Program-made: the position numbers and the translations under genes
From: Pseudomonas orientalis
GTDB taxonomy: Bacteria; Pseudomonadota; Gammaproteobacteria; Pseudomonadales; Pseudomonadaceae
Assembly (NCBI RefSeq): GCF_001439815.1
Contig: NZ_JYLM01000002.1
Coordinates: 620,001 to 684,000, forward strand
DNA length: 64,000 bases
Direction: 5' to 3'
Part shown: positions 45,644 through 55,747 of the stretch, in pieces
How the letters are laid out: each line of letters starts with the position of its first letter
How positions within the stretch are numbered: the first letter of the stretch is position 1
The notes under the pieces: model-generated
Told to the model about the DNA's origin: nothing
What the model saw: the letters and a program-made list of their open reading frames with translations, nothing else
The model's database searches: none

Positions 45644-48600
45644 TTACACTATTGAGTAGTAACTCTGCATGTAGTACATCGCATCGCTTTTGATCGCCTT
45701 GTAGTTGCTGACAACAAGGGCGCCATAGAGCGCGTTTTGGGACATCTGCGACAGCAACACATCAAGCTCCGAGCTGATGGTGGCCAGCGGTGTGGGGTCG
45801 TTGGATTGCAGGGGCACGGAGTCGATCATCAGCGCATTGGTCGCGATGCTCTGGGCATCGGGACGCTGAATATCGGGAGGAAGGGATTCGGCTTCGCCAG
45901 GATCGGAGGCCAATGGCACCCGATTGACGTATGTCACACGGTGAAGCACGCGCCACACCAGGTTTGGATACGCCAGTGCTTGCTTGAGCGCGAATGCATC
46001 GGGATCGTAGGAACCGGCATAAGCGCCCTGCCGGTTGAGCCAGTTCTGATCGACGATTGAATGAAAGTCCTCGAAATTTTTCTTTCTGGGCGCCAGGTAA
46101 AAGGACATGAAGCGATACTGATTGACCTTGCCTGGGCACGCCGCATCGTCGAAGGCAACCGGGTATTCGCCCGGTGGGGGCGTTGGAGCCGAATCCGGCG
46201 CCCGCTTGTTAAGGAACCCTTCGCCTGGCATTGAGACGGCAAGCCCGAACGACGTGGCCTCACGACGACTCTTCATCGACTTGGTGGATACACGGCTTCC
46301 AAACAGCACTTCCACCGAGTCCGCCGGCCCGACGTTGAAGCTGGCTTCGAGGTAGAAACCGTCTTTGGAAACCTGCTCGTACGTACCGGCCCCGGAGTCC
46401 TCCCGCACGGCACTGAACTGCTCTTCTTCCGAATACAGTCCACCGTCGGAATTCCACACATAGGTATTGACCAGGCTTCGGCGTGCCACCTGTGCCTTCC
46501 AATCGTCCCATGACAGCGCCGTATTGCCGGGTAAATTAAGCAATAGATTGTCGAGGCTCCTCGACTCGTCGCGAATGTCGCTGCCTTGGCCCACTGATGT
46601 GGCGTCGAACTGTTGGTAATACGCTTCCAGTTGCTGCTGTTCGCGTGCGATCAGTGTCTTGAGTGCATAGGCCTCCAGCGGCTTGAAGTAGCTGCCCCGC
46701 TCGCCTGCCGATAGAAACGGATAATCCTTGTCACGTTGGAACCCGACGTACCCATCCAGCGTGCCGTTCTTCACGTAGAGCGGATCGATCTTGAACATGA
46801 TGATGTTTGTATCTGCCGGAATATCCGGATTTGGCATCATCGAATAGGAAACCAGCGCACCGCTTGAAATTGAGCGTAACGCGTACAAATCCGCCGTCTC
46901 CGAGCGCACGAGAGCGAACCCCTTATTGTTCGGGACATAGATCCGCTTGACGTTCGGGTCGAAGTTATAGGTATTGGTTTCCCAGGTACCGAACACCTCG
47001 ATGGTCTTTTCGCTGGTGGAAGTCGACTGGGTCGACATGCTGGCGTCATTCGACCAGGCTGTGCTGGAGTCCAGCGCAGTCGCCCAGCCCCCTGACGTTT
47101 CGGCGCCGAAGACCAGGGACTCCACGCCGATGCCCACGCTTTCAGCCGCTAGAAAATGCAGGCCCACTCGGCCTTGCATGCTGGTCGATGTGCCGATTTC
47201 GCGCGACGCCGAGTAGGCGTAGGTGACGTCATTGGATTCGGTCAGGGTGACGGTACTGGCGGCGAGGTATTTGTAGGGCGTGATCGGACTGTCAACCGTC
47301 AGGTTCTCGGACGGTAACGGTGGCGCCCCCTCGATGTAGCCGATCAAGTTGGGCTTGGTCTGTACCTGGCCGACGTACTGCATCAACAGCTCAGCGACTT
47401 CATAGTCCTTCGAGAGGCTCAAGGTGCCGCTGCGTATGGCCGCATAAGCCCGACTCATGACCCCACTCGGCGTTCCCGATGCGTCCATGATCAACTGACC
47501 ATATTCAGCCGCTGCGGGGGCGGACTCGGCCGTTGCATTGCTCGGCTTGGCGACGCCGCCGATGGCATTGAGAATCTGCGGGGCTTCGTTGGAAACCGGA
47601 GCGATGGAGACCTGCCAGTCCGGGTCGTCCACACCGTTCCATATGCCGTTGGCACCATAGCCGGTTCGATCGGAAAAAATTTGACCCGAGCCTGCGGAAA
47701 ATGGCCAGTAACCTACAAGCCCGGACTCGACACCGCTCAGCGGTCGGTTCAGGTTCGCGCAAATTTGTTGCCCGGAGCGCTGGGTCTTCCATACCCGAAG
47801 CTCATTGATACTGCCGGGGTAGTACGAGGTGACCGCGATGTTGTAAAGCATGGCGCCAATCGAGCATTGCGTGGCACCGAAGCTCTGCGGTTCCAGCGAG
47901 TAGGGCTGTGTGTCGACTTCGACGCCATTGATGTAGATGTGCCAGCCGGAACGGAACTGTGTGGGCACCCACATCGCGTTCACTGATTCGTCGCTGAGTT
48001 TCACGTTCGCGTCGCGAATGACCGCATTGTTCTGGCTTTTACTGTCGAACCCGACGTGTCCTGCCCCGGTCTCAAACTCCCAGTCACTGACCAGTCCCAT
48101 CAGGTTCGATTGCAGATCCGCGACCGCGTAATACTGTATTTCCCAAGTCATGCGGCCCACACGCCATAACCGAACCGCATCCATCACGCCCTGGAAGTAG
48201 GAGGCCTTCGCCCCGCTCCCCAGCTGCATGCGGTCTTCGGTCAGGGCGGGGGTATTGGAAACGGGATTGGACACAACCGGGGTGCCATCGATCAATAACC
48301 GATGGGCGAACTGGCCCTTGTCAATCTGGATATAGCTGGCCGATACCAGGGTGCCGTTACTGACACCACAGATGTCCATGGCGGCAGTGCCGAAACGGTC
48401 GGCAAACGTCCAGCAGCCAACCAGACCGGGTTCACCGCCGCTCAGTGGCGTTCGTATGTAATGGCGCACCGTGCTGATATCGAGTGCCACGTTCCACAGG
48501 CTTACATCGTTGACGACAGCGTTGAGCGAGTTCGTGCTGGCCGTGCCGCCCACGGTATAGGCCACGCCGGCAGCCGTTGGTGTGCCCGAAGGTGCATTGG

Positions 48601-51600
48601 TGGTGGCCGCCGTGGCCATCAGCAGGCCATCCACATACAGCACGAGGGTGCTGGCGTCGTAAGTGCCGCTCAAATGTGTCCATTGATCGTAGGCCAACGG
48701 GGCGGACGAAGCGGCATTGACCCCGTTTATGGAAAAAACCGGACAGTTGTCGGCAAGGATCAGGGTGAATACGACAGGGTCATCACCGTTAACCGTCTGC
48801 ATGATGATTTGAGTTTGCAGGGGCGTCGGCGGCTGGATCAGTTTGATCCAGAGTTGCACTGTCATCGTTGTGGTCAGCGGCGTGGTCAACGCAGGAATAG
48901 AGACGTAGCCATCGGTTGCGGCGATGAACTGAACCGCACCGACTTTTTCGCTTGCCACATCATACACACCCGCAACGTGGTGCCACTTGCCGGTATCGAG
49001 CGCAGCCGAGGCCTTGACGGTGACCAGTTTCTTGGCCGTGCCGTTGTTGGTCGTTACTCCAAAGGCGGGCTTGCCGTCGCTGTCGACGTAGAGCTCCCAT
49101 TGCACATCGCCCTCGTCCGCTTTGGAGGCGATGGTTTGGCGAATAGCGTTCGAATCCAGCTTGATCCAGCCTTCCACCGTCAGCGCATCGCCAGTATTGA
49201 GGCTGTCGTCGTTGCCAATATCCAGATAGCGCTCGCCCGACAACGCTATGCCGTAGTCGCTGCGGTAACTGGCGGCAATGTGTGTCCATGCGGACAAGGG
49301 TATGGACGGTTTTGAAGCCTGCACCATGAGGTCGTTGCCGGCATAGACCTGGCCATCGCCGGTCAAGCCAAACGCGTACTGTGCTTGGGCAGGGCCCGCA
49401 TTGAACAGCAGGATGACTGAACGAGAACTGGGGCTGATGGTAAAGGCAGCGGGATTGACCCAGGTTTCCACGCACATGTCCTTGGTCAATGCCAGCTCAC
49501 CCGTATAGGTCGCCATGGCATTGCTGTCCAGGACCGTAATCATCGAACCCGGCTGCGCCAGTGCCAGGCACGCTTGCGGCGGATCGTTCACCCACCAGGT
49601 GTCCGTACCCGCCCTCACAAGAGGCAGCGGCTCGCTCGCCGGCGAGTCCTGAATCAGGGCGACATAGCCGTTATTGGCGTCTGCGTCGGGCGCGACGGCG
49701 AACAGGCATGAGCCCCGGTTCGGTGCCGGAACAGGCCCCGATTGCTGGCCTGATGCGGTTACCGTGACTGCGCTGTAGTCATATTGCAAGGTGCCCTGGG
49801 GGGCTGGCGCCGAGCCATTTGTGGCCTGCACGGCGTTGCCATTGATAACGCCACAAAATGCCGAGATCGCTCTGGGTACCGCTGGCCACACTTCGGTGTA
49901 ACCGGTATAGCTTTTCAATGTCACGGTCGCGTGTGCAGGGTCGGCACCTGCTGCTATTTGAACGCGCTGCGGGCTCGGCGCCGTGCTGTTCATCGCACTG
50001 CCCGTCTGGCGGGCGGCAAAGCGCACTGTGCCGACCTGGGAGTTGGTACTGAGCGTCGGGTCTTGCGCCAGCCATGCTGCTGCAAAAGTCGCTCTGGAGG
50101 TTACCGTGCTCAAGTGCGCCGCCATTTGCGTGGCGCCGGTGGCGGCACTGAAGTACAGGTGCACCTGACTGTCGGCACCCGCCATTAACGACGCACGCAC
50201 TGTGCTTTTGGCAAAAGGAAGTATGGCAGTACAGACAGTCAATCCGTCTGCACTCCACGCAACGGGTGCGTAGGACTGAGCCGTCGGCGCCTGCGAAGCG
50301 CTCCAGAGGGCCCCCTCAAGGGTGCCGTCGGCCGCCGTACCCGTCGATGCCGCATTGGCAAATGTCGGCCAGATGTCGCTGCCGACAGGTTCGACAAGTG
50401 GCCAATAACCGACAAGGTCAGCCCACTGCGTATCGCTCGATGTCACACTGGTGCACATCCGAGAGAGGATCTGCGTCTGGTTCAGCGACGTTTTCCAGAT
50501 ACGCAACTCGGCGATGTCGCCGCTGAACCCGCTCGGTCCCCCAAGGGTATAGCCGCTTGAGAATACCGCAACCGACGCGGCGGTACCTTTTAAGGTGAAC
50601 GGTGTTCCGTTGACGTAAATAATCGCTTGGCTGGCATCCCACGTACACGCCAGATGGACCAGAAAGCCGGGTTCCAGCATCGGCCCGCAGGCCGTGACGG
50701 TGGTTGTCCCGAATACGCTGAACGTAGGAACGCCCGCCTCCAGCGTAATCGCAAAGCGAATGCTCTCGCCTGTGCCGCTCTGCAGCACCACATCCGACCC
50801 CTGGCTGAACGTCAATGGCTTGAACCAGCACTCCACTGTCAGGGCGCCGGCCGTCAGTACGGGCAGTGGTGGAAGGGTTGCCGATGAGGCGGCAAAGCGA
50901 TCGAAATGCAGCGCACTCTTCACCGTCGCAACCGACGCCACGGGCAGCGCGACCAGGGGCGGCGTCCCCGTACCGGCTATCTTGGGAAGGTAACCGGAAA
51001 GATCAATTGCGAAATCGATGGTCGCGATGGAAAAATCTGCACCGGTGGGCACTGCCAGCATCAGGCGTGCTTCTTTCTTCAGCAAGTCGTAGCGGCCGTA
51101 TTCGTCTTTGAGCCGTTCCTGTTTGGCATAAACCGTTGCGCAAGGCGGCCCACTGAATGAAGTACCGCTCAACACCAGCGCGCAATCCGGAACGACGCTG
51201 CCATTGATCATTGGCGCATGGGTGAGATCGAACAGGCCGTCGGATGTACGCGCAAAAGAAAAGCAGTTCATGGCCTGGGACGTGGCGCTGTAGACAAATA
51301 TCTGCCACCGGTCAGTGCCGGGTAACCCTGATGGCGTCAAGGCTACCGTGAACCAACCCTGGGTCACGCCGCTGATCGGCGTCAGCTCGGTTGTCGCCTC
51401 GATGAACGTATCGCCCTCCATGTCGGTAGAGCCGAAGGTGTCTTTTTTGTCCGCTGGAATATCAATCTTCTTGCTACGGCGATAGCGTACTTCCCAAGTG
51501 TTCGTCAGCGCATTAAGCACGTCATCGAAAACAAACCGATCGACAAGCAATGTACCGCTGGAAGACTGGCGGAAGATGTAGACGTGCTGATTATCCGACA

Positions 51601-52000
51601 ACGCCTGAAAAGGTTCGTCAGATGCGGGCACAGGATTGGGTTTGAAGTCGAGCGTAATCACCGAACGTCCGACAGGGCGCAAGGTCGTGGGAAAAACCAG
51701 GCGTTTGAAGTTGGTCCACTGGCCCGAGCCGTCGGAGCCTGCGTCGGGCAGCAACACCGTAAACCCGATATGCCATGCCCCATCGTCAGACTGGATCGAG
51801 GACAGCACAATGACATGACCTTGGTGAACCACTGAAACCGCGTATTTGCAGGCTCCTGCAGTGGTGTCAGCCAAGGTTGACGACTCAGCAACGGATCGCT
51901 GGGCGAGGCCCGCAGCCCTGGACGCACGGGATTGGCGCTCCTCGGCTGCGATCAGTCGACCACCATCGATACGTTTGGGCGTGCGCGCACCTGATCTCAT
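45644..52000 (-). CDS. giant 2118-residue multi-LamG protein
   Basis: A large protein opening with an arginine-rich segment and no signal peptide. Residues about 100-350 are beta-rich and unassigned. LamG/ConA-like jellyroll repeats follow at about 360-530, 800-910, 910-1010, 1015-1200 and 1200-1430. Recurrent phrases are TVECWFKP, TVEGWIKL, LVGYWPL, LVGYWPF and ELRVWKT. The second and third repeats stop short after WTHIAASY or WHHVAGVY and run directly into the next. From about 1500 on the sequence changes: NLIGYIEGAPPLPSENL, then serine/threonine-rich alternating segments (1570-1660) and a long C-terminal part ending in SYYSIV. AAGGA precedes the ATG. It leads an operon with the Hint-peptidase gene. 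Role unknown. Confidence 0.82.
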   Translation of the reverse strand: MRSGARTPKRIDGGRLIAAEERQSRASRAAGLAQRSVAESSTLADTTAGACKYAVSVVHQGHVIVLSSIQSDDGAWHIGFTVLLPDAGSDGSGQWTNFKRLVFPTTLRPVGRSVITLDFKPNPVPASDEPFQALSDNQHVYIFRQSSSGTLLVDRFVFDDVLNALTNTWEVRYRRSKKIDIPADKKDTFGSTDMEGDTFIEATTELTPISGVTQGWFTVALTPSGLPGTDRWQIFVYSATSQAMNCFSFARTSDGLFDLTHAPMINGSVVPDCALVLSGTSFSGPPCATVYAKQERLKDEYGRYDLLKKEARLMLAVPTGADFSIATIDFAIDLSGYLPKIAGTGTPPLVALPVASVATVKSALHFDRFAASSATLPPLPVLTAGALTVECWFKPLTFSQGSDVVLQSGTGESIRFAITLEAGVPTFSVFGTTTVTACGPMLEPGFLVHLACTWDASQAIIYVNGTPFTLKGTAASVAVFSSGYTLGGPSGFSGDIAELRIWKTSLNQTQILSRMCTSVTSSDTQWADLVGYWPLVEPVGSDIWPTFANAASTGTAADGTLEGALWSASQAPTAQSYAPVAWSADGLTVCTAILPFAKSTVRASLMAGADSQVHLYFSAATGATQMAAHLSTVTSRATFAAAWLAQDPTLSTNSQVGTVRFAARQTGSAMNSTAPSPQRVQIAAGADPAHATVTLKSYTGYTEVWPAVPRAISAFCGVINGNAVQATNGSAPAPQGTLQYDYSAVTVTASGQQSGPVPAPNRGSCLFAVAPDADANNGYVALIQDSPASEPLPLVRAGTDTWWVNDPPQACLALAQPGSMITVLDSNAMATYTGELALTKDMCVETWVNPAAFTISPSSRSVILLFNAGPAQAQYAFGLTGDGQVYAGNDLMVQASKPSIPLSAWTHIAASYRSDYGIALSGERYLDIGNDDSLNTGDALTVEGWIKLDSNAIRQTIASKADEGDVQWELYVDSDGKPAFGVTTNNGTAKKLVTVKASAALDTGKWHHVAGVYDVASEKVGAVQFIAATDGYVSIPALTTPLTTTMTVQLWIKLIQPPTPLQTQIIMQTVNGDDPVVFTLILADNCPVFSINGVNAASSAPLAYDQWTHLSGTYDASTLVLYVDGLLMATAATTNAPSGTPTAAGVAYTVGGTASTNSLNAVVNDVSLWNVALDISTVRHYIRTPLSGGEPGLVGCWTFADRFGTAAMDICGVSNGTLVSASYIQIDKGQFAHRLLIDGTPVVSNPVSNTPALTEDRMQLGSGAKASYFQGVMDAVRLWRVGRMTWEIQYYAVADLQSNLMGLVSDWEFETGAGHVGFDSKSQNNAVIRDANVKLSDESVNAMWVPTQFRSGWHIYINGVEVDTQPYSLEPQSFGATQCSIGAMLYNIAVTSYYPGSINELRVWKTQRSGQQICANLNRPLSGVESGLVGYWPFSAGSGQIFSDRTGYGANGIWNGVDDPDWQVSIAPVSNEAPQILNAIGGVAKPSNATAESAPAAAEYGQLIMDASGTPSGVMSRAYAAIRSGTLSLSKDYEVAELLMQYVGQVQTKPNLIGYIEGAPPLPSENLTVDSPITPYKYLAASTVTLTESNDVTYAYSASREIGTSTSMQGRVGLHFLAAESVGIGVESLVFGAETSGGWATALDSSTAWSNDASMSTQSTSTSEKTIEVFGTWETNTYNFDPNVKRIYVPNNKGFALVRSETADLYALRSISSGALVSYSMMPNPDIPADTNIIMFKIDPLYVKNGTLDGYVGFQRDKDYPFLSAGERGSYFKPLEAYALKTLIAREQQQLEAYYQQFDATSVGQGSDIRDESRSLDNLLLNLPGNTALSWDDWKAQVARRSLVNTYVWNSDGGLYSEEEQFSAVREDSGAGTYEQVSKDGFYLEASFNVGPADSVEVLFGSRVSTKSMKSRREATSFGLAVSMPGEGFLNKRAPDSAPTPPPGEYPVAFDDAACPGKVNQYRFMSFYLAPRKKNFEDFHSIVDQNWLNRQGAYAGSYDPDAFALKQALAYPNLVWRVLHRVTYVNRVPLASDPGEAESLPPDIQRPDAQSIATNALMIDSVPLQSNDPTPLATISSELDVLLSQMSQNALYGALVVSNYKAIKSDAMYYMQSYYSIV

Positions 52001-52406
52001 TGGAGTTCCTTTCCGCGTATGTCGAGTCCATGACCTTATTCACTTCGATGCTGACCTGAAGAACCTGTCAGCAAACCGAAACAGCAGTTTGCGCAAGTTT
52101 TTCGATGCGGCGAATCAGGGCTGTCGATCACACTGGCGGTTCATCGTGAAACGCTCAGTGCGTCAAGTTCCGGGAGTCTAGGTTGGGTCATCAGGCTGTC
52201 AAGGCGGGGGCAGCGTGCGGTGCAACAGGTCTTTGCGCCCGGCAGATGTCGCGCATGGCGCCTAAGCTCATGTAAAACCACGGGCTTCTGCGCTGGAGAA
52301 ATCCGAGCAGATCGCCGATAGTGGCACTTTGGAATACCGCCTATGCCAAAATGATTGGTGCACGACCCTGCGAGCTCCGTTCCCCTGCCCACCACGGAGG
52401 CCACCC
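52001..52406. other. divergent intergenic region, no gene seen
   Basis: The 406 bases between the LamG gene (minus) and a LysR gene (plus) should hold both promoters. I see no supported gene, terminator or clear dyad in it. Confidence 0.5.
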
Positions 52407-53312
52407 TTGGACTATTTCGCTGCCCTGACCGCTTTCGTCGAAGCCGCTGAAGGCAACAACTTTTCCCGCGCCGCCGAGCGCCTGGGCATCAAGGGCTCCA
52501 CCGTTTCACGCTACGTGAAGGACCTCGAGCAGGACCTGGGCATCGCGCTGTTCAATCGTTCCACACGCACCCTGCATCTGACCGAAGGCGGCCAGACGTT
52601 CCTGACGCACGCCCGCAGAGTGCTCGATGAACTGGAACACGCCAAGGCGGCGACGTCGGCGCTGAACCAACACCCGCGCGGATTATTGAAGCTCAACCTG
52701 CCGCCGGCCTTTGCCCGTCATCATATCCTTCCGGCCTTGAACGACTTTCGCCTGCGCTACCCGCAAATCAGCGTCGAGCTGATGCTGGATAACGCCCAGG
52801 TCAATCTGATTCATGCCGGGGTCGACCTGGCCATCCGCATCGGCACGCTGGCCGACTCCACATTGAAAGCGCGCAAACTCTGCGACGGCCACTACCGCCT
52901 GGTGGTCAGCCCGGCATTTGCCCTGCAGCACCCGCCGCCTTCGACGCCCACCGATCTTGCCGGTGTGCCTGCGGTACTGGGCACGCATTCGGTGAGCGAT
53001 ATCACCTTCGTCGCCGACAGCCGGGTAGCGTCGTTGATGCACGGCGACTGCATCCGGATCAATGACCTGGACGCGCAACTGATCGCCGCGCGCCAGGGAT
53101 TGGGCTTTGCGCTGTTGCCGGACTGGCTGGTGGCGCGCAGCCTCAAGGCCGGCGAGCTGGTGGTGTGGCTGCCGCAGTGGCACATCCAGGGCGTCGAGCG
53201 GGCGTTTGCCGTGTGGTTCGTCTACCCGCCCAAGCGCATCGTGTCGTCCAAGGTCCGGTGTTTTATCGACTTTATCGTTGAACGCCTGGGCGAGACATCG
53301 GACTGGGCCTGA
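52407..53312 (+). CDS. LysR-family transcriptional regulator
   Basis: A 301-residue LysR regulator of the CrgA/DmlR-like branch. I place the start at a TTG at 52407 (reading M-D-Y-F-A-A-L-T-A-F), since it has GGAGG 6 bases upstream and gives the usual family N-terminus; an ATG 78 bases upstream adds an unlikely arginine/proline stretch. The HTH is GIKGSTVSRYVKDLE. The stop is 2 bases before the end of the convergent cupin gene. It may control the cupin/monooxygenase/binding protein operon (inference). Confidence 0.88.
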   Translation: MDYFAALTAFVEAAEGNNFSRAAERLGIKGSTVSRYVKDLEQDLGIALFNRSTRTLHLTEGGQTFLTHARRVLDELEHAKAATSALNQHPRGLLKLNLPPAFARHHILPALNDFRLRYPQISVELMLDNAQVNLIHAGVDLAIRIGTLADSTLKARKLCDGHYRLVVSPAFALQHPPPSTPTDLAGVPAVLGTHSVSDITFVADSRVASLMHGDCIRINDLDAQLIAARQGLGFALLPDWLVARSLKAGELVVWLPQWHIQGVERAFAVWFVYPPKRIVSSKVRCFIDFIVERLGETSDWA

Positions 53313-53313
53313 T

Positions 53314-54246
53314 TCAACTGAAGCGAATATCCAGGGCGCGCAGGTAAGTTTGCAGCCCCGCGTCCTGAATCGGGATCAGGAACGCTTCGGTGTCGGATTC
53401 GTTGAAGTGCGCATGCCAATACCCGGGCGGCGTCACGAAGGCGAGGCCAGGTGCCCAGTCGACCCGCACCGGGTTGCGAATCTGCCCGTCCGGCTCCAGC
53501 TCCGTTCCCACCAGGGAGTAGCAACCCGGCGGGCAATCAATGATGAAATCCAGGGCGATCGACTGGTGCCGGTGGGGCTTTTGCACCGAGCCGGCCGGCA
53601 GGATTCCATACATCGCCCACAGCACGTGGGTCACGGTGCGTGTCTGGGGAAAGTGGCGGTTGCCCAGCAGGATACTGATGCGGCTGCGGTCCTGGGCACG
53701 CGGATCATCGGCGGCTTCGCGCAGCTTGGCGTTGGCCAATGCCGCCGGGTACAAGGTGGGCGTGAAGCGATCGGCGCTGGCGGTCACGCCCAGGTAACGC
53801 AATAACGGTTCATCGTGCACATAGTAGAGACGCGCATCCTCGCTGGCGCTGAACTGCGCCGCCTGCAAGCCAGGCAGCGCGATAAAGCAGCCCTTGGACC
53901 ATTCAATCGAGAACTGGCCCTGAACCACCCGGCCCTCCCCGGCGATCACGTAGAACACCTGCGAAGTGGCGTTGGGCCGCAGGTTGAGCGTATCGCCGCG
54001 ATTAAGCCGCATGAAGTTCGCGCACAGGCCCGGCCCGGTCGCCGGGCCTTCACATCCCAGGGCGTCGCTGAGGTCCAGCGGTACCACGCGCGACGGGCCG
54101 CTGTCGTACAGCGAGGCGGGAAAGCTGTGGTAGGGAATGCGCGGGATGAGATTGGCGCTGATGGGATTGGCCGCCTTGCTGTACTCGAAGTACTCGGCGT
54201 CCACTTGATTGACAGCGCTCAGGGCGGGATCGAATTCACGGTTCAT
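53314..54246 (-). CDS. bicupin (gentisate dioxygenase-like)
   Basis: A 310-residue two-cupin protein. The first cupin has VFYVIAGEGRVVQG and FIALPGLQ, the second KPHRHQSIALDF with the HxH metal pair and GYWHAHFNES with another histidine. Such proteins are gentisate-type dioxygenases or metal-dependent isomerases/decarboxylases. The ATG at 54246 follows GAGG; a GTG start nine bases upstream is an alternative. It is the last gene of a minus-strand group with the flavin monooxygenase 155 bases upstream. Confidence 0.8.
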   Translation of the reverse strand: MNREFDPALSAVNQVDAEYFEYSKAANPISANLIPRIPYHSFPASLYDSGPSRVVPLDLSDALGCEGPATGPGLCANFMRLNRGDTLNLRPNATSQVFYVIAGEGRVVQGQFSIEWSKGCFIALPGLQAAQFSASEDARLYYVHDEPLLRYLGVTASADRFTPTLYPAALANAKLREAADDPRAQDRSRISILLGNRHFPQTRTVTHVLWAMYGILPAGSVQKPHRHQSIALDFIIDCPPGCYSLVGTELEPDGQIRNPVRVDWAPGLAFVTPPGYWHAHFNESDTEAFLIPIQDAGLQTYLRALDIRFS

Positions 54247-54401
54247 CAGGCTCACCTCAGTCAGGGCGGGTTGCGCAGCACGCTTGAATGCTGCGCGGAT
54301 GACTCGACTATAGGCGTGGCGCGCCCACGGATTAATCCCTGGATCCGCACAGCAGTTATGCCAAATGGGGCGGTGACTGTTGCGCGTTCACGGCACCTGA
54401 C

Positions 54402-55724
54402 TTAACGCCGCGAAAACCGTGGAACGTCCAACCCCAGACTCTCGCGCAGCGTCGTCCCTTCATACGCGGTCCGGTAAACGCCGCGCTCCTGCAGCAACGG
54501 TATGACCTCCCGGGTAAATCGAGCAAATTGCTCCGGGTGCCCGATGTAGATATTGAACCCATCCACGGCGTGGGCCTGCAGCCAATCCGCCATTTTCTGC
54601 GCGACTGTATCGGCCGTGCCCGTGAAGGCTCCCGGACGCAGTTGCCGACCAAACTCCACCGCCTGGCGCAGCGTGAAGCCTTTCTCGCGGGCCTGGTCGG
54701 CAATGCGCTTGGCTGCAGTGAAAAAGCTGCTGCGCGCAGCCTCCAGGCTTTCTTGAGGAAATGGCGCATCGAGGTCGTACTGGCTGAAGTCATGCCAGCC
54801 GAAATTACGCCCGAACTCTTTCAGTGCCAGCTCGAAACTATGGTCGATCTGATGATAATGCTGCTCGATTTCGCGGGCGTGTGCATCGGTGTCGCCGACA
54901 TAGACCTCGGCCCCCGGCATGATCAACAGTTGTTCCGGGTCACGGCCTGAGGCCACTGCCCTGCCCTTTATATCCCGGTAAAACGCCTGGCCCTGCTCGA
55001 TGCTGGCGGCATGGGTGAAGATGACGTCGGCTGTCGCGGCGCCCAGGTCGCGGCCTTGCTGGGAATCCCCGGCCTGGAAGATCACCGGCTGGCCCTGGGG
55101 TGAACGCTGGATATTCAGCGGGCCGACCACTGAAAAGTGTTCGCCCTGGTGATTCAGGCTGTGCAGTTTGCTCGGGTCGAGAAACTGCCCGGTGGCACGG
55201 TCGCGCACGAAGGCGTCGTCCTCGTAGGAGTTCCACAGCCCCTGCACCACCTGCACATGTTCGGCCGCGCGGCTGTAGCGCGTGGTGTAGTCGTAATGCT
55301 CGTCACGGCTGTAATTGCCGGCGGTGCCGGCGTCGCCGCTGGTCACCACGTTCCAGCCGGCCCTGCCTTTGCTGATCAAGTCCAGGGAGGCCAGGCGCCG
55401 CGCAACGTTATAGGGCGCGTTGTACGACGTCGTCAGCGTACCGACCAGGCCGATATGCCGCGTGCTGACGGCCAGTGCCGACAACAACGTCAGCGGCTCC
55501 AGGCGATTGAGGTAATGGGACGGTGAGCCCGGGGTGATGAATTGGCTGTCGACGATAAAGATCAAGTCGAACAGCGCCGCCTCGGCCTGGCGTGCGATAT
55601 CGATATACCAGTCGATGTTGACGCTGGCGTCGGCGGGCAGCTGCGGATCGAGCCACAGGTTGTGGCGGCCCGGCCCACCGCTGCCCATGGTCAAGGCGCC
55701 CAGTTTGAGCTGTCGTTGGGTCAT
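54402..55724 (-). CDS. FMN-dependent LLM-class monooxygenase (NtaA/SnaA/DszA family)
   Basis: A 440-residue flavin-dependent monooxygenase. Motifs include LGALTMGSGGPGRHNLW, the RHIGLVGTLTTSYNAPYNVAR region (split as RHIGLVGTL and TTSYNAPYNVAR) and SKGRAGWNVVTS, all typical of the NtaA/SnaA/DszA group. These use reduced FMN from a separate reductase to oxidise chelators, sulfones or similar compounds. The gene for the FMN reductase is not in the window. It lies 23 bases after the sulfonate-type binding protein, so an organosulfur or similar compound is the likely substrate (inference). Confidence 0.9.
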   Translation of the reverse strand: MTQRQLKLGALTMGSGGPGRHNLWLDPQLPADASVNIDWYIDIARQAEAALFDLIFIVDSQFITPGSPSHYLNRLEPLTLLSALAVSTRHIGLVGTLTTSYNAPYNVARRLASLDLISKGRAGWNVVTSGDAGTAGNYSRDEHYDYTTRYSRAAEHVQVVQGLWNSYEDDAFVRDRATGQFLDPSKLHSLNHQGEHFSVVGPLNIQRSPQGQPVIFQAGDSQQGRDLGAATADVIFTHAASIEQGQAFYRDIKGRAVASGRDPEQLLIMPGAEVYVGDTDAHAREIEQHYHQIDHSFELALKEFGRNFGWHDFSQYDLDAPFPQESLEAARSSFFTAAKRIADQAREKGFTLRQAVEFGRQLRPGAFTGTADTVAQKMADWLQAHAVDGFNIYIGHPEQFARFTREVIPLLQERGVYRTAYEGTTLRESLGLDVPRFSRR

Positions 55725-55747
55725 GTCAGAGGAAGTCCTTGGGGTGT

